DNA from: Desulfobacteraceae bacterium UBA2174 | GTDB lineage: Bacteria > Desulfobacterota > Desulfobacteria > Desulfobacterales > UBA2174 | Assembly: GCA_002327445.1 (NCBI GenBank) | Contig: DCWA01000012.1 | Span: forward strand, 145,392-209,391 | Direction: 5' to 3' | Length of the DNA stretch: 64,000 nt | In this document: positions 42,493 to 49,906 of the stretch, piece after piece | How the letters are laid out: every line of letters starts with the position of its first letter | How positions within the stretch are numbered: the stretch's first letter is position 1 | Position numbers and translations under genes: made by a program | The notes under the pieces: generated by a model | Told to the model about the DNA's origin: nothing | What the model saw: the letters and a program-made list of their open reading frames with translations, nothing else | Database searches by the model: none

Positions 42493-44433
42493 TCAGTTTC
42501 GAGATGCCAGGGCGCCGGCCATCAGGGCGCCCACCTTCTGGGAGAACCAGGCGGGGTTTTCCAGTTTCCCGCCCTCGCCCACCACGGCCAGGTCGTAGAG
42601 CAGCCGGGCGTAGTCCTTGAGGGCCGCGTCCTGGCGATCCTTTTCGTACAGGGCCTTGATCCCCGCCACGACCGGGTGCTCCAGGTTCAGCTCCAGGATC
42701 CGCTTGACCTCGGGCATTGGCTGGCCGGCGGCCTTGAGGATTTTTTCCATGTAGGCCGACATGTCCCGGGCGTCGCCGGAGAGGCAGGCCACCGATTCCT
42801 TGAGATGCGTCGAGCGGCGCACCTCCTTGACCTTGTCTTCCAACTGGGTGCGCAGGAAGGCGAAGAGGGTGTCGAAGTCCTCGGCCTTGACGGCCTCGGT
42901 TTCATCGAGGGCCAGATCTCCCTTCTCGGCGCTGACCATCTTCTTGCCGTCGTACTCGGTCAGCGCCTCCACCACCCATTCGTCGATGGGATCGGCCATC
43001 AGCAGCACCTCGTAGCCCTTCTCCTTCAGCCGTTCCAGGTGGGGGCTGTGGCGCAGGACGTCGAGGTTGTCGCCGGTGATGTAGTAGATCTCCTTCTGAT
43101 CCGGCTTCATCCGCTCGACGTAGGTCTTCAGCGGCACCAGTTCGCCGTCGCTGGCGGTGGTGGGGTAGCGGATCAGCTCGGCCACCTTGGACCGGTTCTC
43201 GGCATCGGTATGGACGCCGATCTTGAGCATCTGACCGAATTCCTTGTAGAAGGTCTCGTACGTGGCCGGTTCCATCTTGCCGAGCATCTCGAAGAGACGT
43301 TTGACGAGGTTGCGCCGGATGTTGCGCACCAGGGGATCGTGCTGGAGGATCTCGCGGGACACGTTGAGATTGAGGTCCGGGGCGTCCACCACCCCGCGCA
43401 CGAAGCCGAAGTACTCGGGCAGCAGATCCTGGCAGTCCTCCATGATGAAGACGCGCTTGCAGTAGAGGTGGACCCCGTGCCGGCGCTCGGGATGGAACAG
43501 GTCGAAGGGTGCCCGGGAGGGGATGTACAGCAGGGCGGTGTACTCGGTGGCGCCTTCGAATTTCATGTGCAGCCGTTCCAGGGGCTCCTTCCAGTCCCGG
43601 GTCAGGTGTTGGTAGAACTGCTTGTGCTCCTCGTCGGTGACCTCGTCCTTGGGCCGGGTCCAGATCGCCTTCATGGAGTTGAGGGTCTCTTCGCGCACCA
43701 CTTTGCGGGTGGTCTCGCCGATGGGTTTGCCGTCCTTGTCCTTGAGCTGTTCGGCTTCGGGGATCGGCTCGATTCGCTCCACGTCCATGACGACGGGATA
43801 GGCGATGAAATCCGAGTGGCGCTTGACGATGTCCCGGATCACCCAGGGGTCGGTGTAGTCTTTTTCGTCCTTTTCCCGCTTGCGCAGGTGCAGGGTGATG
43901 GTGGTGCCACGTTCGGGCCGGGAGGCCTCCTCGATGCGGTAGGTCCCGTCCCCGTGGGATTCCCAGCGCACCGCGGTGTCGCCGCCGGCGGCCCGGGTGA
44001 CCAGCTCCACCTTGTCGGCCACCATGAAGGCGCTGTAGAAGCCGACGCCGAACTGGCCGATGAGCTCCGGCGACAGGCCGTCGGCCTGGGCCTTGGCCCG
44101 GTCCAACGCCTCCATGAAAGCGGCCGTGCCGCTCTGGGCGATGGTGCCGATGTTTTCGATGACCTCCTCGCGGGTCATGCCGATGCCGTTGTCGGCGATG
44201 GTCAAGGTCTGCCGGATGCCGTCGGGAATCAGGCGGATGCGAAAGCCGATGTCGTCACCGAGCAGGTCCGGCCGGGTCTGGGCGGCGAAGCGGAGCCGGT
44301 CGATGGCATCCGAGGCGTTGGAAATCAGCTCCCTGAGGAAGATATCCCGGTTGGAGTAGAGCGAGTTGACGATCAGTTTGAGCAGCTGCTTGACTTCGGT
44401 CTTGAATTCGAAGGTCTCGGTACTGGCGGTCAT
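42493..44433 (-). CDS. htpG: Chaperone protein HtpG (Hsp90)
   Basis: A 646-residue bacterial Hsp90. The N-terminal GHKL ATPase has FLRELISNASDAIDRLRF, TIADNGIGMTREEVIENIGT and the lid/GVGFYSAFMVAD blocks. The middle domain shows LNVSREILQHDPLVRNIRRN, and the C-terminal dimerisation domain is complete. Length matches E. coli HtpG (624). It stands alone with its own upstream region of about 330 bp that contains a candidate promoter. Confidence 0.98.
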   Translation of the reverse strand: MTASTETFEFKTEVKQLLKLIVNSLYSNRDIFLRELISNASDAIDRLRFAAQTRPDLLGDDIGFRIRLIPDGIRQTLTIADNGIGMTREEVIENIGTIAQSGTAAFMEALDRAKAQADGLSPELIGQFGVGFYSAFMVADKVELVTRAAGGDTAVRWESHGDGTYRIEEASRPERGTTITLHLRKREKDEKDYTDPWVIRDIVKRHSDFIAYPVVMDVERIEPIPEAEQLKDKDGKPIGETTRKVVREETLNSMKAIWTRPKDEVTDEEHKQFYQHLTRDWKEPLERLHMKFEGATEYTALLYIPSRAPFDLFHPERRHGVHLYCKRVFIMEDCQDLLPEYFGFVRGVVDAPDLNLNVSREILQHDPLVRNIRRNLVKRLFEMLGKMEPATYETFYKEFGQMLKIGVHTDAENRSKVAELIRYPTTASDGELVPLKTYVERMKPDQKEIYYITGDNLDVLRHSPHLERLKEKGYEVLLMADPIDEWVVEALTEYDGKKMVSAEKGDLALDETEAVKAEDFDTLFAFLRTQLEDKVKEVRRSTHLKESVACLSGDARDMSAYMEKILKAAGQPMPEVKRILELNLEHPVVAGIKALYEKDRQDAALKDYARLLYDLAVVGEGGKLENPAWFSQKVGALMAGALASRN

Positions 44434-44634
44434 CGGTCCTCCTGATCCGATCTGAAAGTTCAGCCTTCGGGGTCCGGGCGGTGGCGGGATCCTTCAGCGA
44501 AGATGAACCCCGCCGCCCGGCACCGAAAAGGAACCCCGAAGCTGGGTGAAAGGTTGTTCGAAACCGTCGCCGAGGTTGCCGGACGGGGCTGACGGCGGTC
44601 GAAAAACGGTAGTTACCAGTTGAAATCGTTGTGA

Positions 44635-44663
44635 AACATTGAGCAGCCGGAGCCCCTTGTCAA
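44635..44663 (-). promoter_or_regulatory. Candidate htpG promoter
   Basis: On the minus strand TTGACA (44663-44658), a 17-bp spacer and AATGTT (44640-44635). The -35 is perfect, the -10 weak; a leader of about 200 nt would follow. Prediction only. Confidence 0.3.
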
Positions 44664-44682
44664 GCGGGTGTCGCCTCGGCCT

Positions 44683-44712
44683 TGATCCGGTGGGCGTCCG
44701 GGGCCTATACTC
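44683..44712 (+). promoter_or_regulatory. Predicted promoter of the MBL hydrolase gene
   Basis: TTGATC (44683-44688), an 18-bp spacer and TATACT (44707-44712), 50 bp before the start codon. Confidence 0.5.
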
Positions 44713-44762
44713 CATTGGACTTTCGGTTTATTCCTTTATGACAACGGCGACAAGGAAACGCC

Positions 44763-45539
44763 ATGATTCCGGGAAACGTTCATTGCATCCGCCCGGGCAT
44801 CACCAACTGCCATCTCCTGGGCCGCCCGCGCCGGTGGATCCTGGTGGATGCGGGCTGCCGCGGCCGCCATGAAATTTTTTTCCGCGGATTGGGCCGCCTG
44901 GCCATCGCGCCCCGGGACATCCGTCTCATCGTGGTCACCCATGTTCACTTCGACCATGTCGGCAGCCTGGCGGCAATCCGCGAGGGCTGCGGATGCCCGG
45001 TGGCGGTCCATGCGGCTGAAGCAGGTCTGCTGAGAGAGGGGCGGATCGTGCTGCCCCCCGGCACCCGCTGGTGGAGCCGGCGCTTGATCGCCTCGGCCCG
45101 GCGGCAGCTACGGATCGTCGAGGCGCTTTACCGCTTCGATCCCGTGGACCCGGAGATCCTTGTGGAAGAGGAATTGGATCTGAGCGGCTTCGGCGTCGAG
45201 GCACGGGTTCTGCATACACCGGGGCATACCGCCGGGTCGCTCACCGTGCTCACCGCGACGGGCCATGCCGCCGTGGGGGACTTGGCCGTCAACTATTGTC
45301 CCCTCGGGGCGAAACGCTATAGCCCCCCTTTCGGCGACAGCCTGGCGGAGGTCGAAAGGCAGTGGCGGCGGCTGTGGGTCGCCGGGGCCAGGTGGATTCA
45401 CCCGGCCCATGGGGGTTCCTTTCCCGCCCGACGCCTTCCGGGCGCGACCGTCGATAGGGCCGACGGAAGCCAAGGCAACGGAGAACGGGGGACCGGGGCG
45501 CCGGGGGTTCAGGAGGCGAAACCCGGTTTTTTGGATTGA
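44763..45539 (+). CDS. Metallo-beta-lactamase-fold hydrolase
   Basis: A 258-residue MBL protein. The metal motif VVTHVHFDHVGSLAAI is near residue 60, the second ligand region is VLHTPGHTAGSLTVL near residue 150, and a late WIHPAHGGSFPARRL near residue 215 supplies the last histidine. Related to glyoxalase-II-like enzymes of unknown substrate, with the same fold as the protein at 12926 but without its long C-terminal extension. The last 30 residues are low-complexity. Confidence 0.85.
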   Translation: MIPGNVHCIRPGITNCHLLGRPRRWILVDAGCRGRHEIFFRGLGRLAIAPRDIRLIVVTHVHFDHVGSLAAIREGCGCPVAVHAAEAGLLREGRIVLPPGTRWWSRRLIASARRQLRIVEALYRFDPVDPEILVEEELDLSGFGVEARVLHTPGHTAGSLTVLTATGHAAVGDLAVNYCPLGAKRYSPPFGDSLAEVERQWRRLWVAGARWIHPAHGGSFPARRLPGATVDRADGSQGNGERGTGAPGVQEAKPGFLD

Positions 45540-45585
45540 TATCAGGGGATCAAGGCGTTTGGCGAAGATTTGCGAGGAATCGGTT

Positions 45586-45604
45586 CAAGAAATTGAACTT
45601 CTTG
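45586..45604. promoter_or_regulatory. Dyad CAAGAA-N7-TTCTTG, possible activator site
   Basis: A perfect 6-bp inverted repeat with a 7-bp centre, itself overlapping TTCAAGAAATTGAA. It lies about 230 bp upstream of the sigma-54 promoter, a usual distance for an enhancer-binding-protein site. It could also be a weak terminator of the MBL gene. Confidence 0.3.
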
Positions 45605-45817
45605 AGAAATAGCGTAACCTTTTGTTTATAGAGAGCAAAGAGATTTGCCGAACCGAAGCGTGGCCCAGGATTGTTCAGGATCATAAACCCGGGCCGCCGA
45701 AAAGGGGATGCGGCGCTGGCTCGAAGGATCCGGTTTCCCCAGGCCGGAAAAGTTCAAAAAATAATTATAGCTTTAAATACAGTACGTTGGATGAAGTTCA
45801 GGGTTTTTATGGGGCGT

Positions 45818-45835
45818 TTGGCAAGGATATTGCTT
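45818..45835 (+). promoter_or_regulatory. Sigma-54 (RpoN) promoter
   Basis: TTGGCAAGGATATTGCTT contains GG (45820-45821), exactly ten bases, then GC (45832-45833), with the flanking T's of the TTGGCA...TTGC consensus. Transcription should begin about 12 nt downstream, near 45845. Confidence 0.75.
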
Positions 45836-45844
45836 GGTAATATT

Positions 45845-45920
45845 TCAAAACCAACACCATCATCTGTTCTCCTCCTTGGAACGACCGATCAGAACGCCGA
45901 CTGATCGGTCGTTTTCTTTT
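45845..45920 (+). ncRNA. Predicted sigma-54-dependent small RNA with anti-Shine-Dalgarno leader
   Basis: About 75 nt from the sigma-54 start to the end of the terminator T-tract. The first 33 bases are A/C-rich, contain a single G and cannot fold. They are followed by TTCTCCTCCTTGG (45867-45879), which includes CCTCCTT, the same sequence as the 16S rRNA anti-SD, and so could pair with ribosome binding sites. The rest is a 13-bp terminator hairpin. No start codon with a useful frame lies inside. Expression and targets are untested; this is a structural prediction. Confidence 0.6.
45880..45920 (+). terminator. Strong intrinsic terminator of the predicted small RNA
   Basis: A perfect 13-bp stem, AACGACCGATCAG (45880-45892) with CTGATCGGTCGTT (45901-45913), around an 8-base loop, followed by TTCTTTT. 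The nearest gene upstream ends 340 bp away, so it most likely ends a short transcript. Confidence 0.9.
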
Positions 45921-46094
45921 GGGCTCCGGTCGGCGGGAGCGCTTCGGGCTTGACTATCCCTTCCCGGTGTGTTCATTTAGCCCCGTTTTGGCCGGTGGCG
46001 TAAAAGCGCCCTGTGTCGGTCCAAGCCGCACCATTTTTCGATTTCCAGCCGGCGACATCCAAGACGTGCCACCACCGACTGCGGTTCATCCTTT

Positions 46095-46115
46095 CCGGGC
46101 CCGAAACGGGCCCGG
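46095..46115. promoter_or_regulatory. GC-rich leader hairpin of the sigma-54 activator gene
   Basis: A perfect 9-bp stem, CCGGGCCCG with CGGGCCCGG, and an AAA loop, 67 bp before the start codon. There is no T-tract, so it is not a terminator. It may affect translation, RNA stability or protein binding. Confidence 0.5.
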
Positions 46116-46182
46116 TAGGGAACCTTGCGCGCAGCCCGCTTCCGGCGGCCTTCGTTGATTTTTTGGCATCACCCATCGAGCA

Positions 46183-47499
46183 ATGGCCAAAGACGAACCG
46201 TGGATTCTCGTGGCGGTGGCCGACGCCGCGTTGCGCCGCCATGTCAGGCCCCTTCTGCCGCGCCTTCGCCCCACTCTGTTCGCCGGGACCGTCGAAGGTG
46301 CCAGGGATATCCTGCGCCATAATCCGGTTGCGGCCGTGGTGGCCGATCCCCCATTGTTTCCTCCTTTGAAACTGGAAAAGCGCCGGGATCTCCGGGCGGT
46401 GATGGTGTTCAACAACGCCCCGTCGCTCCTGAAAACCGAGGCGACGACGGCTGCCTTGGTGCATCTGGACGCCGCCGACGCCCGTCAGGCGTTGCAGCGC
46501 GCCCTGGCCCCGCCGGTCGGCGGAAGCCGTCCGGCGCCGACCTGCGGCGAGATGGTGGGTGCCAGCGCCGTCATGCGGCAGGTCTTCGCGCGCATCCATC
46601 AGATTGCCGCCAGCGACAGCAACGTCCTGATCCAGGGGGAAACCGGCACCGGCAAGGATCTGGCCGCACGGGCGATTCATCGCTACAGCGCCCGCTGCCG
46701 GGGGCCCTTCGTCATTTTTCATGGCGCCGATTCTCCGCCGGGGCTGGTGGAAAGCCGGCTCTTCGGCCACTGCCGGGGGGCGTTTACCGGCGCCTACCGT
46801 GATCAGCGCGGCTGCCTGGAGGCCGCCGACGGCGGCACGGTGCTCCTCGATGACATCGACACCTTGGATCGCGACCTTCAGGCCAAGCTGCTCCGGGTCC
46901 TTCAGGACAGACAGTTCCAGCGTCTTGGCAGTGGCCACCTCATCCGGATCGATGTCCGATTCATTGCCGCCACCAACCGCGACCCGGTGGAAATACTCAA
47001 TGGCAACGCGCTGCGGCGGGATCTCTACTATCGGCTCAATGTACTGCCGCTGTGCCTGCCGCCGTTGAGGGAGCGGGGGATCGACGTGGCCCTCTTGACC
47101 GACTTCTTCACCGCGCGGTGGTCCGACCGCACTGGCATGAACGCCAGGCCGATCTCCAGGGCGGTCCGGCGTCTGCTGGCCGATTACGGGTGGCCGGGCA
47201 ACGTCCGGGAGTTGCGCAACACCGTCGAACGGTTGCACACCTTTTGCGATACGATGACCAGCGATGTCCAGGGGTTGCGCGAAGCGATCCTCTCCGAGCC
47301 CCCGGAGAAAGCCATCGAGTCGTTGCGGCTGGAACGGATCAGGTTCGAGAGGTGCCTCATCCGCAGAGTCTTGACAAAAACGGCGGGTAACTACACCCGC
47401 GCCGCATCCATTCTCGGGATTCACCGCAATACGCTGCGCGACAAGATGCGGGCCGCCGGCCTCATCCGGCCCCGGCGCGTGCGGAGACCGGGCGATTGA
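46183..47499 (+). CDS. Sigma-54-dependent transcriptional activator with degenerate receiver
   Basis: 438 residues. Residues 1-110 have a receiver-like outline (WILVAVADAALRRHVRPLLP, then NPVAAVVADPPLF) but lack a clear acidic pocket, the MP after the putative Asp, and the conserved Lys. The AAA+ domain (about 122-345) is complete: GETGTGKD, GAFTGA, GGTVLLDDID and ATNRDP...LRRDLYYRLN. A Fis-type helix-turn-helix ends the protein (GNYTRAASILGIHRNTLRDK). It should activate sigma-54 promoters without ordinary phosphorylation control. It is preceded by its own leader hairpin and a sigma-54 small-RNA locus, and followed by genes leading into dsrMKJOP. Confidence 0.93.
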   Translation: MAKDEPWILVAVADAALRRHVRPLLPRLRPTLFAGTVEGARDILRHNPVAAVVADPPLFPPLKLEKRRDLRAVMVFNNAPSLLKTEATTAALVHLDAADARQALQRALAPPVGGSRPAPTCGEMVGASAVMRQVFARIHQIAASDSNVLIQGETGTGKDLAARAIHRYSARCRGPFVIFHGADSPPGLVESRLFGHCRGAFTGAYRDQRGCLEAADGGTVLLDDIDTLDRDLQAKLLRVLQDRQFQRLGSGHLIRIDVRFIAATNRDPVEILNGNALRRDLYYRLNVLPLCLPPLRERGIDVALLTDFFTARWSDRTGMNARPISRAVRRLLADYGWPGNVRELRNTVERLHTFCDTMTSDVQGLREAILSEPPEKAIESLRLERIRFERCLIRRVLTKTAGNYTRAASILGIHRNTLRDKMRAAGLIRPRRVRRPGD

Positions 47500-47692
47500 C
47501 AAGCCATGGCGCCTTTTCTATCCTGGTTCCCTTCTGACGCGGGGCCCGCTATGGCGCATTCGCAAAATGGGATTCCCGGCCACGGAGTCCAGGGCGGGCC
47601 ACAGAGAAAAACACGACATTGAAGCTGGCCTCTTGTGAGCAGGCGGTGGCGATTTCCGTTTTTTACGAGATCGCCCGATACGGAGGAGGTTC

Positions 47693-48121
47693 ATGGCGGC
47701 ATCCCCGGGCGATTTCTGGCAGGCCCACTCGCTGCACTTTCTCGAGATGGCCTTCCGTTCAGACAAGCGGGAAAGGCTTTCTCAATCGGATGGTTACGGC
47801 AAAAACACCGGTGAGTGCGGCGACACCATCGAGATGTTTCTCGTGATCCGGGAAGGGATCATCGACCACGCGGCCTACGAAACCGACGGCTGCCTGCACA
47901 CCAACGCCTGTGCCAACACCGTCGTGGCGATGATCGAGGGCAAACCGCTCCACGCAGCCTGGGAAGTGACCCCCGAGGCGGTGGCGGCCTACCTGGAGAC
48001 CCTGCCGGAGGATCATTTCCACTGCGCCGAACTGGCGGTGGGGGCCCTGTACAAGGCCCTGGCGAACGCCCGGCAGATGGCTGACAATCCTTGGAAAAAG
48101 GCATATTCCCAGGCGGGTTGA
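47693..48121 (+). CDS. NifU/IscU-like Fe-S scaffold protein
   Basis: A 142-residue protein of the NifU N-terminal fold. Three conserved cysteines of the cluster site are visible: GECGDTIEMFL near residue 42, ETDGCLHTNACANTVV near residue 65 and HFHCAELAV near residue 110. These resemble the scaffold on which Fe-S clusters are assembled, though the spacing and extra cysteine differ from IscU. GGAGGAGG lies directly before ATG 47693. A paralogue occurs at 60387. Position upstream of the cluster-rich DsrK/DsrO genes suggests a service role; this is inference. Confidence 0.82.
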   Translation: MAASPGDFWQAHSLHFLEMAFRSDKRERLSQSDGYGKNTGECGDTIEMFLVIREGIIDHAAYETDGCLHTNACANTVVAMIEGKPLHAAWEVTPEAVAAYLETLPEDHFHCAELAVGALYKALANARQMADNPWKKAYSQAG

Positions 48122-48146
48122 GCCCCTGCGAAAGTTCTATTTGTCC

Positions 48147-48175
48147 TTGACACGATTGGACAAGTTGTTTAAAAA
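48147..48175 (+). promoter_or_regulatory. Candidate promoter of the RsbRD-dsr transcript
   Basis: TTGACA (48147-48152), a 17-bp spacer and TAAAAA (48170-48175), 114 bp upstream of the RsbRD-like gene. The -35 is perfect and the spacing ideal. Confidence 0.5.
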
Positions 48176-48288
48176 AGTTGACCTCGAACCAATCTTGAGG
48201 ATTCCTCCCAACATGCCAGTTCAACATGGAATAATGTTTTGAGCGGACATCTGCGCAACAAGCACTTGGCCGGCCGGAGCCGCAACCC

Positions 48289-48825
48289 ATGAAACTCGCT
48301 GAGCGTCTGACGGCAAACCGGTCCGCCATCGTAGCCAAATGGTTCGAACTGGTCGCCGCCACCTACCCGTCCGATACCGCCCGTTTCCTGAAATCCCAGA
48401 AGGATCCGTTCAGCAACCCCGTCGGTCAGAGTACCATCGGCGGGCTCAGGGCGGCCTTCGACGCGCTGCTGGCGGGCGCCGATGCCCAGGCGCAAGCCGA
48501 GGCGCTGGACCCGATCATCCGCATCCGCGCCGTCCAGGCCTTTTCCCCGGCCCAGGCCACTGCCTTCATCCTCGGGTTGAAACCCATCGTGCGGGAGTTC
48601 CTCAACAAGGACATGGCCGGCAACGGCGCCTATGCGGAGCTGCTGTCCCTGGAGGCGCGCATCGACGAGATGCTGCTGACTGGATTCGATATCTATCTGA
48701 AATGTCGGGAGACGCTGTTTCAACTCAAGGTCGACCTGGAAAAGAACCGGATCTACCATGCGTTCGAGCGGGCGGGCATCGTGACCCTCGATCCGGAGGA
48801 ACCAGCGGCCCCCGAAAAGAAATGA
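48289..48825 (+). CDS. RsbRD N-terminal-domain protein preceding dsrM
   Basis: A 178-residue all-helical protein resembling the RsbRD N-terminal domain (RsbT co-antagonist, globin-like sensor fold): MKLAERLTANRSAIVAKWFE near the start and SNPVGQSTIGGLRAAFDALL near residue 45. No STAS domain follows, so it is a sensor domain alone. It lies 40 bp upstream of dsrM and is probably co-transcribed with dsrMKJOP. Homologues occupy the same position in many sulfate reducers (from memory). Its ligand and role are unknown. Confidence 0.8.
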   Translation: MKLAERLTANRSAIVAKWFELVAATYPSDTARFLKSQKDPFSNPVGQSTIGGLRAAFDALLAGADAQAQAEALDPIIRIRAVQAFSPAQATAFILGLKPIVREFLNKDMAGNGAYAELLSLEARIDEMLLTGFDIYLKCRETLFQLKVDLEKNRIYHAFERAGIVTLDPEEPAAPEKK

Positions 48826-48865
48826 GGCTTTCAACAAACATTTTCAGGCAAAGAGGGATGGTTCG

Positions 48866-49900
48866 ATGAATGTCAAGTACATGTACTCCTTCCTGGCGGT
48901 GATCGTGCTGTTTCTGATTGCCTATGTGGGAACGGAAGCCGTGGGTCTCCAGTGGCTTTTCGGGGTGCTGATTCCCTATGCGGCCCTGCTGGTGTTTCTC
49001 GTCGGCTTCATCCGCAAGGTGATGGGCTGGGCACGGTCGGCGGTGCCGTTTCGCATCCCCACCACCTGCGGCCAGCAGCGCACGTTGCCTTGGATCCGCC
49101 CCAACAGCATCGACAATCCGTCGACCGCCGGGGGGGTCGTCGTGCGCATGTTCCTGGAAATCGTGGCCTTCCGCTCCCTGTTTCGCAACACACGGATGAC
49201 CACCAAGCCCGACGGGCGCATCGCCTACCAGTGGGAAATCTTCCTGTGGCTCGGGGCCCTGGCGTTTCACTACGCCTTCGCCGTCGTGGTGCTGCGCCAC
49301 CTGCGCTTTTTCCTCGAGCCGGTGCCGGCGCCCATCAAGCTGCTGGAAACGGTGGATGCCTTCTTCCAGTTCGGCCTGCCGGTGGTCTACCTGTCCGGCG
49401 TGGTGCTGCTCATCGCCGTGGCCTACCTCGCCCTGCGGCGCGTCTTCATTCCGATGGTGCGCTACATCTCCCTGGCCAACGACTTTTTTCCCCTTTTTCT
49501 CATTTTCGGCATCGCCTTCACCGGCATCCTGATGCGCTATTTTTCCAAGGTGGACATCCTGAGCATCAAGGCTCTCACCATGGGGCTGGTCTCCTTCAGC
49601 TTCCCGGATACCGCCGTGCTCAAGGGCATCGACGGTCTCTTCTACGGCCATCTTTTCTTTGTCAGCGTGCTTCTGGCGTATTTCCCCTTCAGCAAGCTGA
49701 TGCACCTGGGCGGCATCTTTCTCAGCCCGACGCGCAACCTGCCCAACGACACGCGCATGCACCGCCACGTCAATCCCTGGAATTACCCGGTCCATGTGCA
49801 CACCTACCAAGAATACGAGGACGATTTCCGGGAAAAGATGGTCGAAGCCGGACTGCCGGTGGACAAGCCCCTCGCTCCGGCCGAAGCGGAAAAGGAGTGA
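48866..49900 (+). CDS. dsrM: DsrM, cytochrome b subunit of the DsrMKJOP complex
   Basis: A 344-residue membrane protein of the NarI type with about six transmembrane helices. DsrM carries two haem b groups and moves electrons between menaquinol and DsrK during dissimilatory sulfite reduction. Histidines in predicted helices are visible in WLGALAFHYAFAVVVLRHLR, GHLFFVSVLLAYFPFSKLMH and nearby segments. The C-terminal cytoplasmic tail (about 295-344) is charged. It is the first of five tightly spaced genes; dsrK follows after 6 bp. Confidence 0.96.
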   Translation: MNVKYMYSFLAVIVLFLIAYVGTEAVGLQWLFGVLIPYAALLVFLVGFIRKVMGWARSAVPFRIPTTCGQQRTLPWIRPNSIDNPSTAGGVVVRMFLEIVAFRSLFRNTRMTTKPDGRIAYQWEIFLWLGALAFHYAFAVVVLRHLRFFLEPVPAPIKLLETVDAFFQFGLPVVYLSGVVLLIAVAYLALRRVFIPMVRYISLANDFFPLFLIFGIAFTGILMRYFSKVDILSIKALTMGLVSFSFPDTAVLKGIDGLFYGHLFFVSVLLAYFPFSKLMHLGGIFLSPTRNLPNDTRMHRHVNPWNYPVHVHTYQEYEDDFREKMVEAGLPVDKPLAPAEAEKE

Positions 49901-49906
49901 TTCGCA

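Larger units (their letters stand above)
44434..44762. other. Divergent control region of htpG and the MBL gene
   Basis: No gene seen. It holds a candidate leftward promoter for htpG and a good rightward promoter for the MBL hydrolase. Confidence 0.6.
45540..46182. other. Regulatory gap holding a predicted small RNA
   Basis: Over 600 bp without a convincing protein gene, AT-richer than its flanks in the middle. From left to right: a dyad at 45586-45604, a sigma-54 promoter (45818-45835), a predicted short RNA ending in a strong terminator (45845-45920), and a GC-rich hairpin (46095-46115) in the leader of the sigma-54 activator gene. Confidence 0.7.

Noticed and set aside
45622..45840. A 72-codon plus-strand frame before the predicted small RNA
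   Set aside because: No ribosome binding site or similarity, and it runs through the sigma-54 promoter; better read as non-coding.
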